Positions 1 through 9,131 of a stretch of 64,000 bases of DNA are shown one piece after another; the first letter of the stretch is position 1, and each line of letters opens with the position of its first letter. Both the position numbers and the translations under genes were made by a program. Source of the DNA: Desulfobulbus sp. (GTDB lineage: Bacteria; Desulfobacterota; Desulfobulbia; Desulfobulbales; Desulfobulbaceae); contig JAITGO010000017.1 in the NCBI GenBank assembly GCA_031280615.1, positions 186,001 to 250,000 on the forward strand. Direction: 5' to 3'. The notes beneath the pieces are model-generated. The model searched no databases, was not told where the DNA came from, and saw nothing but the letters and a program-made list of their open reading frames with translations.

Positions 1-2901
1 GGCCTGCTCCTTGTCGCCCTGGCTGGCCAGGAGAAAAATGGCCTCTTCTCTGGTCTGGACGGGGATGGCGTCTTCTTTGGCCACTGGCGGCTGGATTGGT
101 CCGGCCGGCGCATCGGGTGGCATGTCGTTTGTTTCGTCGCGTTTCCGGGGCGCGGAGCTTGTCTTGATTTGCTCAAGGGCCATGGCCGCTGCCTGCCGGA
201 CCTCGTCGGTGTAGCCACCTAGCCCGAGGACATTTTTGCTGTGAGCCACGCGGGTCAAGGATGCCGTGGCCCGCCTGGAGCCAATCTGCCCCAGGGTCTT
301 GCACAACGCCAGCTGCAGGTCGTTTTTGTTCTTGCCCGGAAAAGGCCGGGTACTTTCGAGAAGATCGGTCAGAGGACGGACAAAACGCTCGTTATGGTTG
401 GTGGCGATCTGCTTGACCACCTTGATTTTCAGGGAATCGTCGACCGCATGCAGGGCTTGGAACAGGAAATCCTTGTAATCCTCTCCGCCGATCTTGCCGG
501 CGGCGACGACTACCTCCTGCTGGACCCGCAGGTCCGGATGACCAAGGTAGGGGCTGATCGTGGTAAAGACCTCCGGGGTACCTATTTCGCCGAGCAGACG
601 GATGACATTGCGGACAACGTACCAGGGCTGGTCCTTGCGTAGTTGCGCCTGGAGAATGGAGAGGGCCGGATTGCCGGTTTGCTTGATCAGGGCCAGGATC
701 CGTTTGCGCTCAAACCGGCTCTCGTTGGAGATCAGTTGCTGCAGCTGGAATTTTGCCGATTCGCTCCCCATGGCGATCAACAGGTTGCCGGCCGTCTCCT
801 GCTGAGACTCGGAATGGAGGTACTGCTGCATCAAATTTTCCAGCACCGTCCTCGAACAGAGGTGCTTCAAGGTGGCGCGGGCCCGGTTCCGGACCAGGTG
901 GTCCACTGTCTCGACAGGGGTATCCTGGCCGGTGAGCTGGTGCAGGATCTGGATGATCCCTTCTACCTGCACAAAGCGTCCTTCGGCAAGGTGATGGCCG
1001 GCCAGGCCGCCGATGGCCGCCATGGCTCGCTGCACGGCCTGCTCGTCGATGCCGTCCAGCCGCATGCCTTGCTGGAGCGCAGGCAACAGCCTTTCGATTC
1101 GCTCCCACTGGCCGGCAAGGGCCAGCCGCTCCCCGGCGGCGGCCAGGCCGTGGCAGGCGGCAATCGATATGGCCGGCCGTTCGTGGCGCAGGGCCGCCAC
1201 CAGTTGAGCCAGAAAGAGATCGGCGGTTTCCTCCCGGTTGCCGGCCAACAGCTCGCAGACCTCGGCCGGCAGGGCCTGCTGCAGGTCCGCTTGTTCCAGT
1301 ACCGTGCAATCACCTTGGAGAAGGTCGTCGAACCGGTTCTTGAGGGAGGTCTGCTTTTGCTCCTCGCGCTGGAGCTTTTGCTGTTGGTACACCTCGACCA
1401 TGACTCGCCTTTTCTCCCGCCGGACAGTTTCCTGCAAGAGCTTGAACGAGGCCTCGCTCGCCTCGTCGCCGGAATCGCACAAGACCTGGAAATGGTTGAC
1501 CAGCCGCCCCAGCTTGTCCTCGGAGAGTTGCCGGATGATCTGGCGGTAGAGTTGCTCGCCGAAAAGGCCCTTGAACCGCTGGGCCAGGATGTTGCCCAGT
1601 GTCAAACCTTCCATGGAGGCCAATTGGGCACCGGCCTGGCGGGCGACCACCTCCTGGAGCTCGCGTTCGAGCAACTGTTCGTAGCGTTCGAGCAGGCGGT
1701 TAAAGGCCTGGAAATCGACCTGGCCCGCAGCCTGCACGTGGGGATCGGCCATCTGTCGGGCGGTTGCCGTCAGCACCGAGGCCGACCATTCCGGCTGGCG
1801 CAGCCGCGTAAGCAGATTTTCGGGCAGCTGGTCCGTGGCGATATCCGGGTTGAGCAGGGCCTGCCGGGCATCGATGTTGCGGGCGATGGTCTGCTGGATT
1901 TCCGGGGTGTGTTCCTGTTCCAGCCGGGCCAGTCGGTTCAGCGGGTTGCTGGGGGTGGCGCCGTCTTGGTAGGCGTCGTTGTCTCCGGTGGCGGCGAGTT
2001 GGGCGATCAGGTTGACGATCAAGGTGTCCATCTGCCGCGAAGTCAACCGGTGCACGGCCGAACGAAGCACCGAATCCGCATCCGGTGTCGGCGGCAGGGA
2101 CGCGACCAATCGGGCGAGAAGGCTGGGATCGAGTTCGGACAGAGTCTGGGCGGATTGCTCGATTTCCGCGGCCTGACGATGGCGATCGGTCTTTCGGGCC
2201 AGCTTCTGGAGAAACTCGACCACGCCTTGGGTGACCTCTTCCGGATGCTGGTTGGGCGTACTCGGCGGAGGCAGCCGGCCGATCAATTCCTGGACCAATT
2301 CGGTCGAAACCCCGGAGACGGTTTTCCGGTCGGCTTTGCCGAGCACCAAGTCGGCCGCTTCCTCGTCGCCGACCCCGAGTTCTACCTTGAGCGCTTCCTC
2401 CTGAACAATCTGCCCGCCTTCGCGGATGGCGACGTATCGTTGTATATCGGCGGAAACAGTAGTGATGCCGGCCTTTGCCAGCAGGGCGGCAACCGGTTCC
2501 GCCAGGTCCCTGTCGCCGAGGAGCACGGAGACGGTCTGGATGAAGGCGGCGCACTGGGTGGCGGAAAAGGACGGATGAAAGGTGAAGGAGTAGAGATTGA
2601 AGCGGTTGGACAGGGCGATCAGGCCTTGGATTTGGAGGCGCGCCTGGTCTTTTTCCGGCAGTTGCTCGCCACAGACGAAAACTTTGCCATCGGAAAAGGC
2701 GAGGGGCACCGAACCGTTGCCCGGACTGAGCGCCCGGAGCGCCTGAAAAGCACGCAGCACCAAGTCGTTGCAGCGCTGGACCTGCGGATTGGCGGTCGCC
2801 GGGTACAATCGGATTGTCCGCAAAGCTGTATACAGTTTGATCGGAAAATCGAGAAGAAGATCGCCTCTCTCCGGAGTCGGTGACTTGGGGGACGGGGTCA
2901 T
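1..2901 (-). CDS. HEAT-repeat protein, C-terminus cut by window edge
   Basis: The frame is open without a stop from the ATG at 2901 to the left edge, giving 967 codons with the C-terminus missing. A GGAG Shine-Dalgarno lies about six bases upstream of the ATG. The N-terminal few hundred residues match no family I recognise. The stretch encoded by roughly 1-800 reads as repeated amphipathic helix pairs of HEAT type, with units such as VRNVIRLLGEIG, VQQEVVVAAGKIGG and VRQAAAMALEQI. HEAT repeats are protein-binding scaffolds, so a catalytic role is not implied. No signal peptide or membrane segment is visible, so it is probably cytoplasmic. It lies downstream of maf on the same strand after a 312-base gap with its own promoter candidate. 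The frame on the opposite strand is also open but reads as antisense. Confidence 0.8.
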   Translation of the reverse strand, partial: MTPSPKSPTPERGDLLLDFPIKLYTALRTIRLYPATANPQVQRCNDLVLRAFQALRALSPGNGSVPLAFSDGKVFVCGEQLPEKDQARLQIQGLIALSNRFNLYSFTFHPSFSATQCAAFIQTVSVLLGDRDLAEPVAALLAKAGITTVSADIQRYVAIREGGQIVQEEALKVELGVGDEEAADLVLGKADRKTVSGVSTELVQELIGRLPPPSTPNQHPEEVTQGVVEFLQKLARKTDRHRQAAEIEQSAQTLSELDPSLLARLVASLPPTPDADSVLRSAVHRLTSRQMDTLIVNLIAQLAATGDNDAYQDGATPSNPLNRLARLEQEHTPEIQQTIARNIDARQALLNPDIATDQLPENLLTRLRQPEWSASVLTATARQMADPHVQAAGQVDFQAFNRLLERYEQLLERELQEVVARQAGAQLASMEGLTLGNILAQRFKGLFGEQLYRQIIRQLSEDKLGRLVNHFQVLCDSGDEASEASFKLLQETVRREKRRVMVEVYQQQKLQREEQKQTSLKNRFDDLLQGDCTVLEQADLQQALPAEVCELLAGNREETADLFLAQLVAALRHERPAISIAACHGLAAAGERLALAGQWERIERLLPALQQGMRLDGIDEQAVQRAMAAIGGLAGHHLAEGRFVQVEGIIQILHQLTGQDTPVETVDHLVRNRARATLKHLCSRTVLENLMQQYLHSESQQETAGNLLIAMGSESAKFQLQQLISNESRFERKRILALIKQTGNPALSILQAQLRKDQPWYVVRNVIRLLGEIGTPEVFTTISPYLGHPDLRVQQEVVVAAGKIGGEDYKDFLFQALHAVDDSLKIKVVKQIATNHNERFVRPLTDLLESTRPFPGKNKNDLQLALCKTLGQIGSRRATASLTRVAHSKNVLGLGGYTDEVRQAAAMALEQIKTSSAPRKRDETNDMPPDAPAGPIQPPVAKEDAIPVQTREEAIFLLASQGDKEQA

Positions 2902-3213
2902 GGGCGCTCCGTTGCTACCGTGCGTCTGCATCGCCGGCCGCCAAAAGGGCGGGGCAAGAAACCGGACAGCCGGTCAAGGAAAACAGATGGTCAAACAGGT
3001 GGCTATGGCCGATGCTCATCATGGCGGAAGCTCGCGAACCGTAAGCAAATAACATGTCTTGCCGGGCAATTGCAGAGACACTGTCCGGACAAATGGGGAT
3101 TAAAAACGGTAGCACACTATTTTTGCAGAAGTCAAGGATAGGCACCAGGCATGCCTTAGGCACGACCATCGATGTCCGCCAATAAAGGGCACCAAAAGCG
3201 GGCAAACGCGCCA
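2902..3213. other. Intergenic region between maf and the HEAT-repeat gene
   Basis: This 312-base gap holds the Shine-Dalgarno of the HEAT-repeat gene and one minus-strand promoter candidate at 3106-3135. I see no clear maf terminator. A 35-codon minus-strand frame near 2930-3040 has no supporting features and I do not call it a gene. Confidence 0.6.
3106..3135 (-). promoter_or_regulatory. Candidate sigma70 promoter for the HEAT-repeat gene
   Basis: On the minus strand a TTGACT -35 box is followed after 18 bases by TACCGT, with a TGC extended -10 just before it. The local sequence is A+T-rich. Transcription would start about 200 bases before the ATG. The -10 box is weak. Confidence 0.4.
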
Positions 3214-3804
3214 TCATTCGGCCCGGAGGAGGGCCCGGTCGAGAAGCGCACGGACAACGGCGTGGACCGGCAAGCCAACCACGTTGCTGCACGATCCGGA
3301 TATGGAATCCACCAGAAAGCTGCCGATTCCCTGGATGCCATAGGCGCCGGCCTTGTCCATGGGTTCGCCGGAAGCGACATAGGCCTGGAGAATCGGTTCG
3401 GCAAAGGTGCCGAAGGTGACCTTGGTGGTGACCGCGCCCACTTCGTCGATGTTCCGCGTCCTGGCCACGATGGCAAAACCCGTGATGACTTGATGGGTGC
3501 GGCCCTGAAGCGTGGTCAGCATTGCCAGCGCCTCTTCCGGGCTCTTGGGTTTGCCGAAAATTCGGCCATCGAGGGCGACCACGGTGTCGGCACCGAGGAC
3601 GCAGGCGGCCGGCTTGGTCTCGGCGACGGCCTTGGCCTTGGTCGCCGCCATCCGTCGGGCAAAATTCCAGGGCGATTCGGCCGGATCGCAGGATTCGTCG
3701 ATGGCGGCCGGAACAATGCTGAATTCCAGGCCCAATCGGGTAAGAAATTCGCGTCGCCGGGGCGAGGCAGAGGCGAGAATCAGGGGGCAACAGGTTATGA
3801 ACAT
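3214..3804 (-). CDS. maf: Maf-family nucleoside triphosphate pyrophosphatase
   Basis: This 196-residue protein is a Maf/YhdE-type pyrophosphatase. Such enzymes hydrolyse dTTP, UTP or modified nucleotides to monophosphates, a house-cleaning role, and some affect septum formation. The N-terminal SASPRR nucleotide-binding motif spans residues 12-17. The GADTVV segment near residue 70 and the KAGAYGIQG motif near residue 150 are also present. Length is normal for the family. The ATG at 3804 lies ten bases inside the end of truA, so translation is probably coupled. The frame is open further upstream, but there it overlaps truA and lacks Maf similarity. The protein is soluble and cytoplasmic. Confidence 0.92.
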   Translation of the reverse strand: MFITCCPLILASASPRRREFLTRLGLEFSIVPAAIDESCDPAESPWNFARRMAATKAKAVAETKPAACVLGADTVVALDGRIFGKPKSPEEALAMLTTLQGRTHQVITGFAIVARTRNIDEVGAVTTKVTFGTFAEPILQAYVASGEPMDKAGAYGIQGIGSFLVDSISGSCSNVVGLPVHAVVRALLDRALLRAE

Positions 3805-4598
3805 GGGGCTTGCGGACAAAAAATTTGTGGGGAGTAATGGATGTTTTCGAGAAACAGGCCGCAGGCCGGGGCGGTATGGCCGGCTGCGGTACGATCTCTG
3901 GCCGCAAGTATTGCGGCTGCTTCTTCCGCCCGCCGCTTGCCCTGGCCGATCTCGATCAACGTGCCCGACAGGATGCGGACCATCTGCCGGAGAAAGCCGT
4001 CGCCGGTGAAGCGGATCGACCAATGGCCTGGCCGCGCCAGCACCGGCACGCAGCTGATCCGGTTGAGACTGCGGACCGCCCCGCGCCCGTCCGTGGCCTC
4101 TTTGTCCCGGGAGCCGGACCGTTCGAAACTGGAAAAATCGTGGGTGCCGACAAGAACGGCAAGCGCGGGTTTCAGTCGCTCCGGCACGAACGGGCCTGGG
4201 CAATGCGCCTGGTAGAAGCGGCTGCCGGGCAACTGCACCGGGCCGGTAAAAAAATCGTAGCGGTAGGTCTTGCCGAGGGCACTGAAGCGGCTGTGGAAGT
4301 GCGATGGGGCCTCTTCGGCCCCGAGAATGCGGATATCCGGTGGCAGCAGGGCGTTGAGTCCCTTGGAAAAGGCCACCAGCGGCATGGTGGCGGAGGTGTG
4401 GAAATGGGCCACCATGCCCAGGGCGTGAACCCCGGCGTCGGTGCGACCGGCTCCATGCAAGGTAACCGGCTGCTGGCTGAGGGCCGACAGTCGGGTTTCC
4501 AGTTCTTGCTGAATGGTCGGCTCCCCTTGCCGCTGCCGCTGCCAGCCGTGGTAACCGCTGCCGTCGTAGGCGATCAGCAGCCGGATCGTGCGGGGCAT
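3795..4598 (-). CDS. truA: tRNA pseudouridine(38-40) synthase TruA
   Basis: The 267-residue protein is TruA, which isomerises uridines 38-40 in the tRNA anticodon arm. The catalytic motif GRTDAGVHA is present with its aspartate at residue 54, and the N-terminal YDGSGYHGWQ segment is typical of the family. The ATG at 4598 shares one base with the argC stop codon (TGATG), and the 3' end overlaps maf by ten bases, so argC-truA-maf are likely co-translated. An upstream in-frame extension covers argC and is ignored because the family starts at this methionine. Confidence 0.96.
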   Translation of the reverse strand: MPRTIRLLIAYDGSGYHGWQRQRQGEPTIQQELETRLSALSQQPVTLHGAGRTDAGVHALGMVAHFHTSATMPLVAFSKGLNALLPPDIRILGAEEAPSHFHSRFSALGKTYRYDFFTGPVQLPGSRFYQAHCPGPFVPERLKPALAVLVGTHDFSSFERSGSRDKEATDGRGAVRSLNRISCVPVLARPGHWSIRFTGDGFLRQMVRILSGTLIEIGQGKRRAEEAAAILAARDRTAAGHTAPACGLFLENIHYSPQIFCPQAPCS

Positions 4599-5638
4599 CA
4601 GGGAAAGAAGGGGGCGCCCATCAATCCCGCGGTCTCGGAAAACCCGCTCATCAGGTTCATGTTCTGCACCGCCTGGCCGGAGGCACCCTTGACGATGTTG
4701 TCGATGGCCGACATCACGATCAGGCGGCCGGTGCGCACATCCTTGCTCAGCGCAAGATCGCAGCAATTGGAGCCTCGCACGTGCTGGGTAGCGGGCAGTG
4801 TCCCGGCGGGCAGCACCCGCACGAAGGGCTCGTCACGATAGGTTTGCTCGTACAGGGCATGCAGGTCGGCGGTCTTGCCCGTCTCGGTCAGGGATGCATA
4901 GATGGTGCTCAGGATCCCCCTTGAGATGGGGAGCAGGTGAGGCGTAAAGGAAACAGTCACCGGCTGGCTGGCGGCAAGGGACAACTCTTGCTCGATCTCG
5001 GGAATATGCCGATGCGAACCGCCCACTTTGTAGGGCCGGAAACCATCGGTCACCTCGCAAAACAGCGAACCCACGCTGGCGGCCCGGCCGGCCCCGGAGG
5101 TTCCGGACTTCGAATCGACGATCAAGGTGGCGGGATCGATCATCCCGGCGCCAAGCAGCGGCGCCAGGGCAAGGATCACCGAGGTCGGGTAGCAGCCCGG
5201 ATTGGCGGTCAATCGGGCGACCTTGACTCGGGCCCGATAGAGTTCGGACAGCCCATAGACCGCCTCGCCGAGCAGGTGAGGGCAGCTGTGCTCCTGATAC
5301 CAGGCCTCATAGACCGAAGCGTCCCTGATGCGGAAATCGGCGCTCAAATCGACCACTTTTTTCCCGGCATCCAGCAGCTTGGGTACGATATCCATGGCCG
5401 TTTTGTGCGGTACGGCCGTGAAAAAGAAATCGGCCCGGTCGGCAAGTTCCTCTGCCGGCAGATTTTCGCAGAGGACGTCCACCCGTTTGCGCAGGTTGGG
5501 AAAGACCTCGGCCAAGGGCATGCCCGCATACTGCCGCGAGGTGGCGACGGTAAGATGGACGTCCGGGTGGCCGGCCAGAATCCGGGCCAATTCAACTCCG
5601 GTATAACCGGAGGCTCCAACAATGCCGACTCGCATCAT
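4598..5638 (-). CDS. argC: N-acetyl-gamma-glutamyl-phosphate reductase
   Basis: ArgC reduces N-acetyl-glutamyl phosphate to the semialdehyde with NADPH, the third step of arginine synthesis. The 346-residue protein starts with the Rossmann motif GASGYTG (residues 8-14) and has its catalytic cysteine at residue 149 in [20 protein letters not shown] supplies the conserved histidine region. There are two adjacent methionine codons; the first is used here, with a GAGGA Shine-Dalgarno about nine bases upstream. The gene lies just downstream of the strong rpsI terminator, so it needs read-through or a weak promoter in about 48 bases. It is followed immediately by truA. Confidence 0.96.
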   Translation of the reverse strand: MMRVGIVGASGYTGVELARILAGHPDVHLTVATSRQYAGMPLAEVFPNLRKRVDVLCENLPAEELADRADFFFTAVPHKTAMDIVPKLLDAGKKVVDLSADFRIRDASVYEAWYQEHSCPHLLGEAVYGLSELYRARVKVARLTANPGCYPTSVILALAPLLGAGMIDPATLIVDSKSGTSGAGRAASVGSLFCEVTDGFRPYKVGGSHRHIPEIEQELSLAASQPVTVSFTPHLLPISRGILSTIYASLTETGKTADLHALYEQTYRDEPFVRVLPAGTLPATQHVRGSNCCDLALSKDVRTGRLIVMSAIDNIVKGASGQAVQNMNLMSGFSETAGLMGAPFFP

Positions 5639-5685
5639 GATCGGGATTCCTCATTCCGGGGTAAAGGAGATAAAGGGCAAATCGT

Positions 5686-5721
5686 AAAAAAAAAGGGAAT
5701 AACGAAGCCTCGTTATTCCCT
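5686..5721 (-). terminator. Intrinsic terminator after rpsI
   Basis: A perfect 12-bp stem (5694-5705 with 5710-5721) closes a four-base loop. On the minus strand it is followed by a run of about nine T. It lies 54 bases past the rpsI stop and 48 bases before argC, so it should separate the ribosomal genes from the argC unit. Confidence 0.92.
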
Positions 5722-5774
5722 GGAGATACAGTGGGGCAGGAAGAAAATCGTCGCGACAGCTCCGAAGACCGCGA

Positions 5775-6167
5775 TTAACGCTTGGAGAACTGGAAGCGGG
5801 CACGGGCACCGCGCTGGCCGTATTTCTTCCGCTCCTTGGCGCGTTGGTCTCGAGTCAACAGGCCGGCTCGCTTCAAGGGCAACCGCATTTCCGGATTCAG
5901 TTCCTGCAGGGCCCGGGCGATACCGTGTACCAGGGCGTCGACCTGGGCCGATTTGCCCCCGCCTTTGACCGTGGCCAGAATGTCGTACTGATCGACGGTT
6001 TCGGTCACTGCAAACGGCTTGGCCACTTTGGGCTCGAAATAGATGTTGCCGAAATATTCGCCCGCTTCCATCTTGTTGACCGCAACCTTACCGTTGCCGG
6101 GAGTGATCCAGACTCGGGCGATTGCTGTTTTCCGACGACCGGTCGCATATGTCTGTTCAGGGGCCAT
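5775..6167 (-). CDS. rpsI: 30S ribosomal protein S9
   Basis: The 130-residue protein is S9, a small-subunit protein whose C-terminal tail reaches the P-site tRNA. The N-terminal TGRRKTAIARV motif, the central GGGKSAQ segment and the basic terminal FQFSKR are all present. Length is standard. It follows rplM by 16 bases, the near-universal L13-S9 pairing, and a strong intrinsic terminator follows it. Confidence 0.98.
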   Translation of the reverse strand: MAPEQTYATGRRKTAIARVWITPGNGKVAVNKMEAGEYFGNIYFEPKVAKPFAVTETVDQYDILATVKGGGKSAQVDALVHGIARALQELNPEMRLPLKRAGLLTRDQRAKERKKYGQRGARARFQFSKR

Positions 6168-6183
6168 GTTGGTGCTCCGTTAA

Positions 6184-6612
6184 TCAAATCTCAAGTAATT
6201 CAGGCTGTTGTGCCTGATGGGGATGATCCTTGCCGGCATATACTTTCAATTTCCGCAGTTGGGCCCGGCCAAGCTTGTTCTTCGGCAACATGCCCCGCAC
6301 GGCCATCCGGATCAACTCTTCGGGCTTCTTGGTCAACACCTCGCGGGCTGTTTCGCTCTTGATGCCACCGGGATAGCCGGAATGATGATGATAGACCTTG
6401 TCATCCCACTTGTTGCCGGTGAGGTGCACCTTCTCCGCATTGACCACAATGACAAAGTCGCCGTTGTCCTGGAAATTGCAGAATGTCGGTTTGTGCTTGC
6501 CGCGCAGGCGTCGGGCGATTTCGGATGCTATACGTCCGAGCACCTTGCCGTCGACATCGGCCACATACCATTTGCGCTCAATTTCGTCCACCGGCGTGTA
6601 GTAGGTTTTCAT
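6184..6612 (-). CDS. rplM: 50S ribosomal protein L13
   Basis: The 142-residue protein is L13, an early-assembly protein of the large subunit. Diagnostic segments are [22 protein letters not shown] and MLPKNKLGR. The ATG at 6612 has a GAGG Shine-Dalgarno. Only about 20 bases separate it from a hairpin/T-run that follows the upstream tRNA-Gly, so rplM-rpsI is probably transcribed by read-through from the tRNA promoter. E. coli L13 represses its own operon post-transcriptionally, but I cannot tell whether this leader does the same. Confidence 0.98.
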   Translation of the reverse strand: MKTYYTPVDEIERKWYVADVDGKVLGRIASEIARRLRGKHKPTFCNFQDNGDFVIVVNAEKVHLTGNKWDDKVYHHHSGYPGGIKSETAREVLTKKPEELIRMAVRGMLPKNKLGRAQLRKLKVYAGKDHPHQAQQPELLEI

Positions 6613-6632
6613 GCTCTGCGCCTCAACACTTG

Positions 6633-6664
6633 AAAAAAAAAGGCTCGAACAGAGGTCCGAACCT
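6633..6664 (-). terminator. Terminator-like hairpin between tRNA-Gly and rplM
   Basis: On the minus strand a 7-bp stem with one G-U pair (6658-6664 with 6641-6647) closes a ten-base loop and is followed by nine T. It lies 12 bases past the encoded CCA of tRNA-Gly and about 20 bases before the rplM ATG. It could be a partial terminator that sets the tRNA/mRNA ratio. Confidence 0.75.
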
Positions 6665-6676
6665 GGGAGTCTCTTG

Positions 6677-6751
<75 letters not shown>

Positions 6752-6777
6752 TCGTGATTCTTCGTAACAGCCGACGA

Positions 6778-6806
6778 ACTTAACAAATTTGCCGAAGCTG
6801 TGTCAA
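6778..6806 (-). promoter_or_regulatory. Sigma70 promoter of tRNA-Gly (and probably rplM-rpsI)
   Basis: On the minus strand a perfect TTGACA -35 box (6801-6806) is followed after 17 bases by TTAAGT (6778-6783). Initiation would fall about 20 bases upstream of the mature tRNA 5' end. It diverges from the hisB promoter. Confidence 0.8.
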
Positions 6807-6878
6807 TAAAAAATTGTGTCTGGAAACAAAAACTGGCGCGTCCCTGGAGAAAAACCGCTTTCTAACGGTGGAGAACTG

Positions 6879-6907
6879 TTGCCAATCCCGAAAAAGCGGA
6901 ATACTAT
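6879..6907 (+). promoter_or_regulatory. Candidate sigma70 promoter of hisB
   Basis: TTGCCA (6879-6884) and TACTAT (6902-6907) are separated by 17 bases in an A+T-rich stretch. The predicted 5' leader of hisB is about 100 bases. I see no attenuator peptide rich in histidine codons. Confidence 0.6.
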
Positions 6908-7017
6908 GCCGGTTTACTTACTTATTATTCTGGATTTCTTCGCGGGCCGGGCAAATGGCTGTGCCGTCGGGGCAAGCGGAGCGGGAAAGCGGCCCGGAAG
7001 CGATGAGGAACGAAACC

Positions 7018-7614
7018 ATGACGGAAAACATCCGCAAGGCCAGCCTGCAGCGGACCACCAGGGAAACCGATATCCGACTGGCGCTGGTGCTGGGCGGCAA
7101 CGGCATCGCTACCATTCGGACCGGGGTCGGGTTCCTGGACCATATGTTGACCCTGTTTACGGTCCACGGCTTTTTCGATCTGGAGATCGCGGCGAAAGGC
7201 GATATCGAAGTCGACGACCATCACACGGTTGAGGATGTGGGTATCTGCCTCGGGCAGGCGTTTGCCAAGGCTTTGGGCGACAAGGCGGGTATCTGTCGAT
7301 ATGGTCACGCCTATGTGCCGATGGACGAGACCCTGGCCCGGGTTTGCGTCGATTGTTCTAATCGGCCCTTTCTCTATTACCGGGCGGAGTTCAAGGAAAA
7401 CAAGGTCGGGCATTTCGACGTCTCCCTGGCCAAGGAATTTTTTCGCGCCCTGTCGTTGCATGCCGGGCTGACCCTGCATGTCGAACTGCTCCATGGCGAA
7501 AACGGCCATCATATGCTCGAGGCGATGTTTAAGGCGCTGGGCCGGGCATTGGCGGCAGCGGTCCTGCCCGATTCGCGGGTCAGCGGCCAGCTTTCGTCCA
7601 AGGGCATGCTCTAG
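7018..7614 (+). CDS. hisB: Imidazoleglycerol-phosphate dehydratase
   Basis: HisB dehydrates imidazole-glycerol phosphate in histidine synthesis, using two manganese ions. The 198-residue protein carries the metal-binding DHHTVED motif at residues 67-73 and the second histidine cluster HGENGHHMLEA near residue 163. This is the monofunctional form, with no phosphatase domain. I chose the ATG at 7018 because a GAGGAA Shine-Dalgarno sits seven bases upstream; the open frame extends further but lacks family sequence. No other his gene is adjacent. Confidence 0.96.
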   Translation: MTENIRKASLQRTTRETDIRLALVLGGNGIATIRTGVGFLDHMLTLFTVHGFFDLEIAAKGDIEVDDHHTVEDVGICLGQAFAKALGDKAGICRYGHAYVPMDETLARVCVDCSNRPFLYYRAEFKENKVGHFDVSLAKEFFRALSLHAGLTLHVELLHGENGHHMLEAMFKALGRALAAAVLPDSRVSGQLSSKGML

Positions 7615-7710
7615 CACTGATTGAAGAAAAGCGTGGCGAATTGCGCGGCCGCAGAGGCAGCAACCGGATTGGCCGATACCGTGGCTAGTTACTTATAAAG
7701 GAGGAACAAC

Positions 7711-8346
7711 GTGAAGGCATTGGCACAGTTGAAGATGGGAATGGCGATTTGTTGCTTGCTGGCCGCGGCGGGTTGCGCCCAGAAGAAAGATCTGGAGTCG
7801 GCCGAAAAGGCGCCGGATTTCGCGGTTTCCGGGATTGCCGTGCTGCCCGTCAAGCCGGTCGCCGACATGGATGAAAATGTGTCGCCCGCCGATGAAAAAA
7901 TCCTCCAGGACGGTAGCGGGGTGATGACCGGCTTGTTGAAAGAGGCGCTCGCCGGCAAGGCCGGCATCCGCTTCGTCTCTCTCGAACAGGCCAGAGTTAT
8001 GGAAGGAACCGACCATACTCTGGAGGCGGCCCGCCGCATCGCCGCCCAGCAGAATGGCAACGCCGTGCTGGAAACCACCTTGAGCCGCTATGTCGAGCGA
8101 GTGGGCAGCGAGTACGGCGTCAAGCAGCCGGCTGCGGTCACCTTTGCCTACAAACTGTACGAGGTGAAGGAAGGCAGGGTGCTGTGCCACGGCCGGTTCG
8201 ACGAGCAGCAGCAATCGCTGATGGAAAACCTGCTGAATTTGCCCAAGACCCAAAGCCGGGGCTTGGGCTGGTTGACCGCCGAGGAATTGGCCCGCGACGG
8301 GTTGAAGGAAAAATTTGCGCAGTGCCCCTATCTTGAAGGAAAATAA
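7711..8346 (+). CDS. Putative lipoprotein of unknown function
   Basis: The 211-residue protein begins with a typical lipoprotein signal: basic start, hydrophobic stretch, and lipobox LAAAGC with the cysteine at residue 22. It should be lipidated and face the periplasm. The rest is soluble and has no motif I can assign. The general pattern (VSGIAVLPVKP, then alternating helices and a late beta-rich part) resembles envelope lipoproteins that bind or assemble, but that is only an impression. The GTG start has a strong AAAGGAGG Shine-Dalgarno. It lies 96 bases after hisB and may be co-transcribed with it. Confidence 0.8.
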   Translation: MKALAQLKMGMAICCLLAAAGCAQKKDLESAEKAPDFAVSGIAVLPVKPVADMDENVSPADEKILQDGSGVMTGLLKEALAGKAGIRFVSLEQARVMEGTDHTLEAARRIAAQQNGNAVLETTLSRYVERVGSEYGVKQPAAVTFAYKLYEVKEGRVLCHGRFDEQQQSLMENLLNLPKTQSRGLGWLTAEELARDGLKEKFAQCPYLEGK

Positions 8347-8372
8347 TCGGTTTCTCCGGCCGTAGCCTCGCG

Positions 8373-9131
8373 GTGCGGTTGCCAAGGGATGTGAACCGGC
8401 GGGTTGGCCGGGCCATGCATGATTACGCCATGCTGGCCGACGGCGACCGGGTGCTGGTGGCGGTTTCAGGGGGAATCGATTCGCTGGTCCTGGCCTGGCT
8501 ACTGGCCGACTGGCGAAAAAAGGCGCCCATAAGGTACGATCTGGCCGCCGCCCATGTCGACATGGAACCCGGCGAAGGCGGTCCGGGTGAGGCGGCCATC
8601 CAGGTCGGCGAAATCGTCGAACGGATCGGGCTGCCCTTGCACATCCTGCCTGCCCGGTGGCGCCCGGACCCGGTGGCGACCGCCAGCCCCGGCGGCCACG
8701 ACCTTTGCTTCCAGTGCGCCCGCAGCCGGCGCACCCAGCTTTTTTCCCATGCCCGCGACCACGGCTGCACCACCGTCGCCTTTGGCCATCATCGCGACGA
8801 TATCATCGAAACCTTCCTGCTCAATCTGACCTGTGCCGGCAACATCAGCACCATGGTTCCCCGCCAGCAGCTGTTTGCCGGCCGCCTGGCCCTTATCCGG
8901 CCGCTTGCCTACCTGGACAAGAGCGAGATCGAAACCATCGGCCACCAGCTGGAATTTTCGCCGGTCCGCTCCCGCTGCCCCCTGCGGGAGGCAACCAAAC
9001 GCCGGGATATCCACCTTTTGGCCGAGCACATCTACCGACAGGTTCCGGGGGCCAAGGAGCACATCTTCGCCGCTCTGGGCAATGTCCGCGGCCCCTATCT
9101 GCTCAGGCAGACCGGCGGCAGGAGACCCTGA
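8373..9131 (+). CDS. TtcA-like tRNA thiolation PP-loop ATPase
   Basis: The 252-residue protein belongs to the TtcA/TtuA branch of PP-loop ATPases, which install 2-thio groups on tRNA with an Fe-S cluster. The PP-loop SGGIDS is at residues 32-37. The cysteine pair CFQC (112-115) is followed by the basic ARSRR, as in TtcA. A later lone cysteine in SRCPLRE fits the third cluster ligand, and GHHRDDIIET is the conserved middle motif. The GTG at 8373 has no clear Shine-Dalgarno; a later GTG (8391) or ATG (8415) is possible, but homologues usually keep the RRVGRAMHDY segment. The stop overlaps the next start by one base. Confidence 0.85.
   Translation: MRLPRDVNRRVGRAMHDYAMLADGDRVLVAVSGGIDSLVLAWLLADWRKKAPIRYDLAAAHVDMEPGEGGPGEAAIQVGEIVERIGLPLHILPARWRPDPVATASPGGHDLCFQCARSRRTQLFSHARDHGCTTVAFGHHRDDIIETFLLNLTCAGNISTMVPRQQLFAGRLALIRPLAYLDKSEIETIGHQLEFSPVRSRCPLREATKRRDIHLLAEHIYRQVPGAKEHIFAALGNVRGPYLLRQTGGRRP

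Noticed and set aside
643..2883. Long open frame on the plus strand opposite the HEAT-repeat gene
   Set aside because: It is the codon-aligned antisense of a G+C-rich gene; its sequence has no domain and no Shine-Dalgarno, while the minus frame reads as HEAT repeats.
2915..3060. Short minus-strand frame ending in a Cys/Leu-rich tail
   Set aside because: No Shine-Dalgarno or recognisable domain; it lies in the leader of the HEAT-repeat gene.
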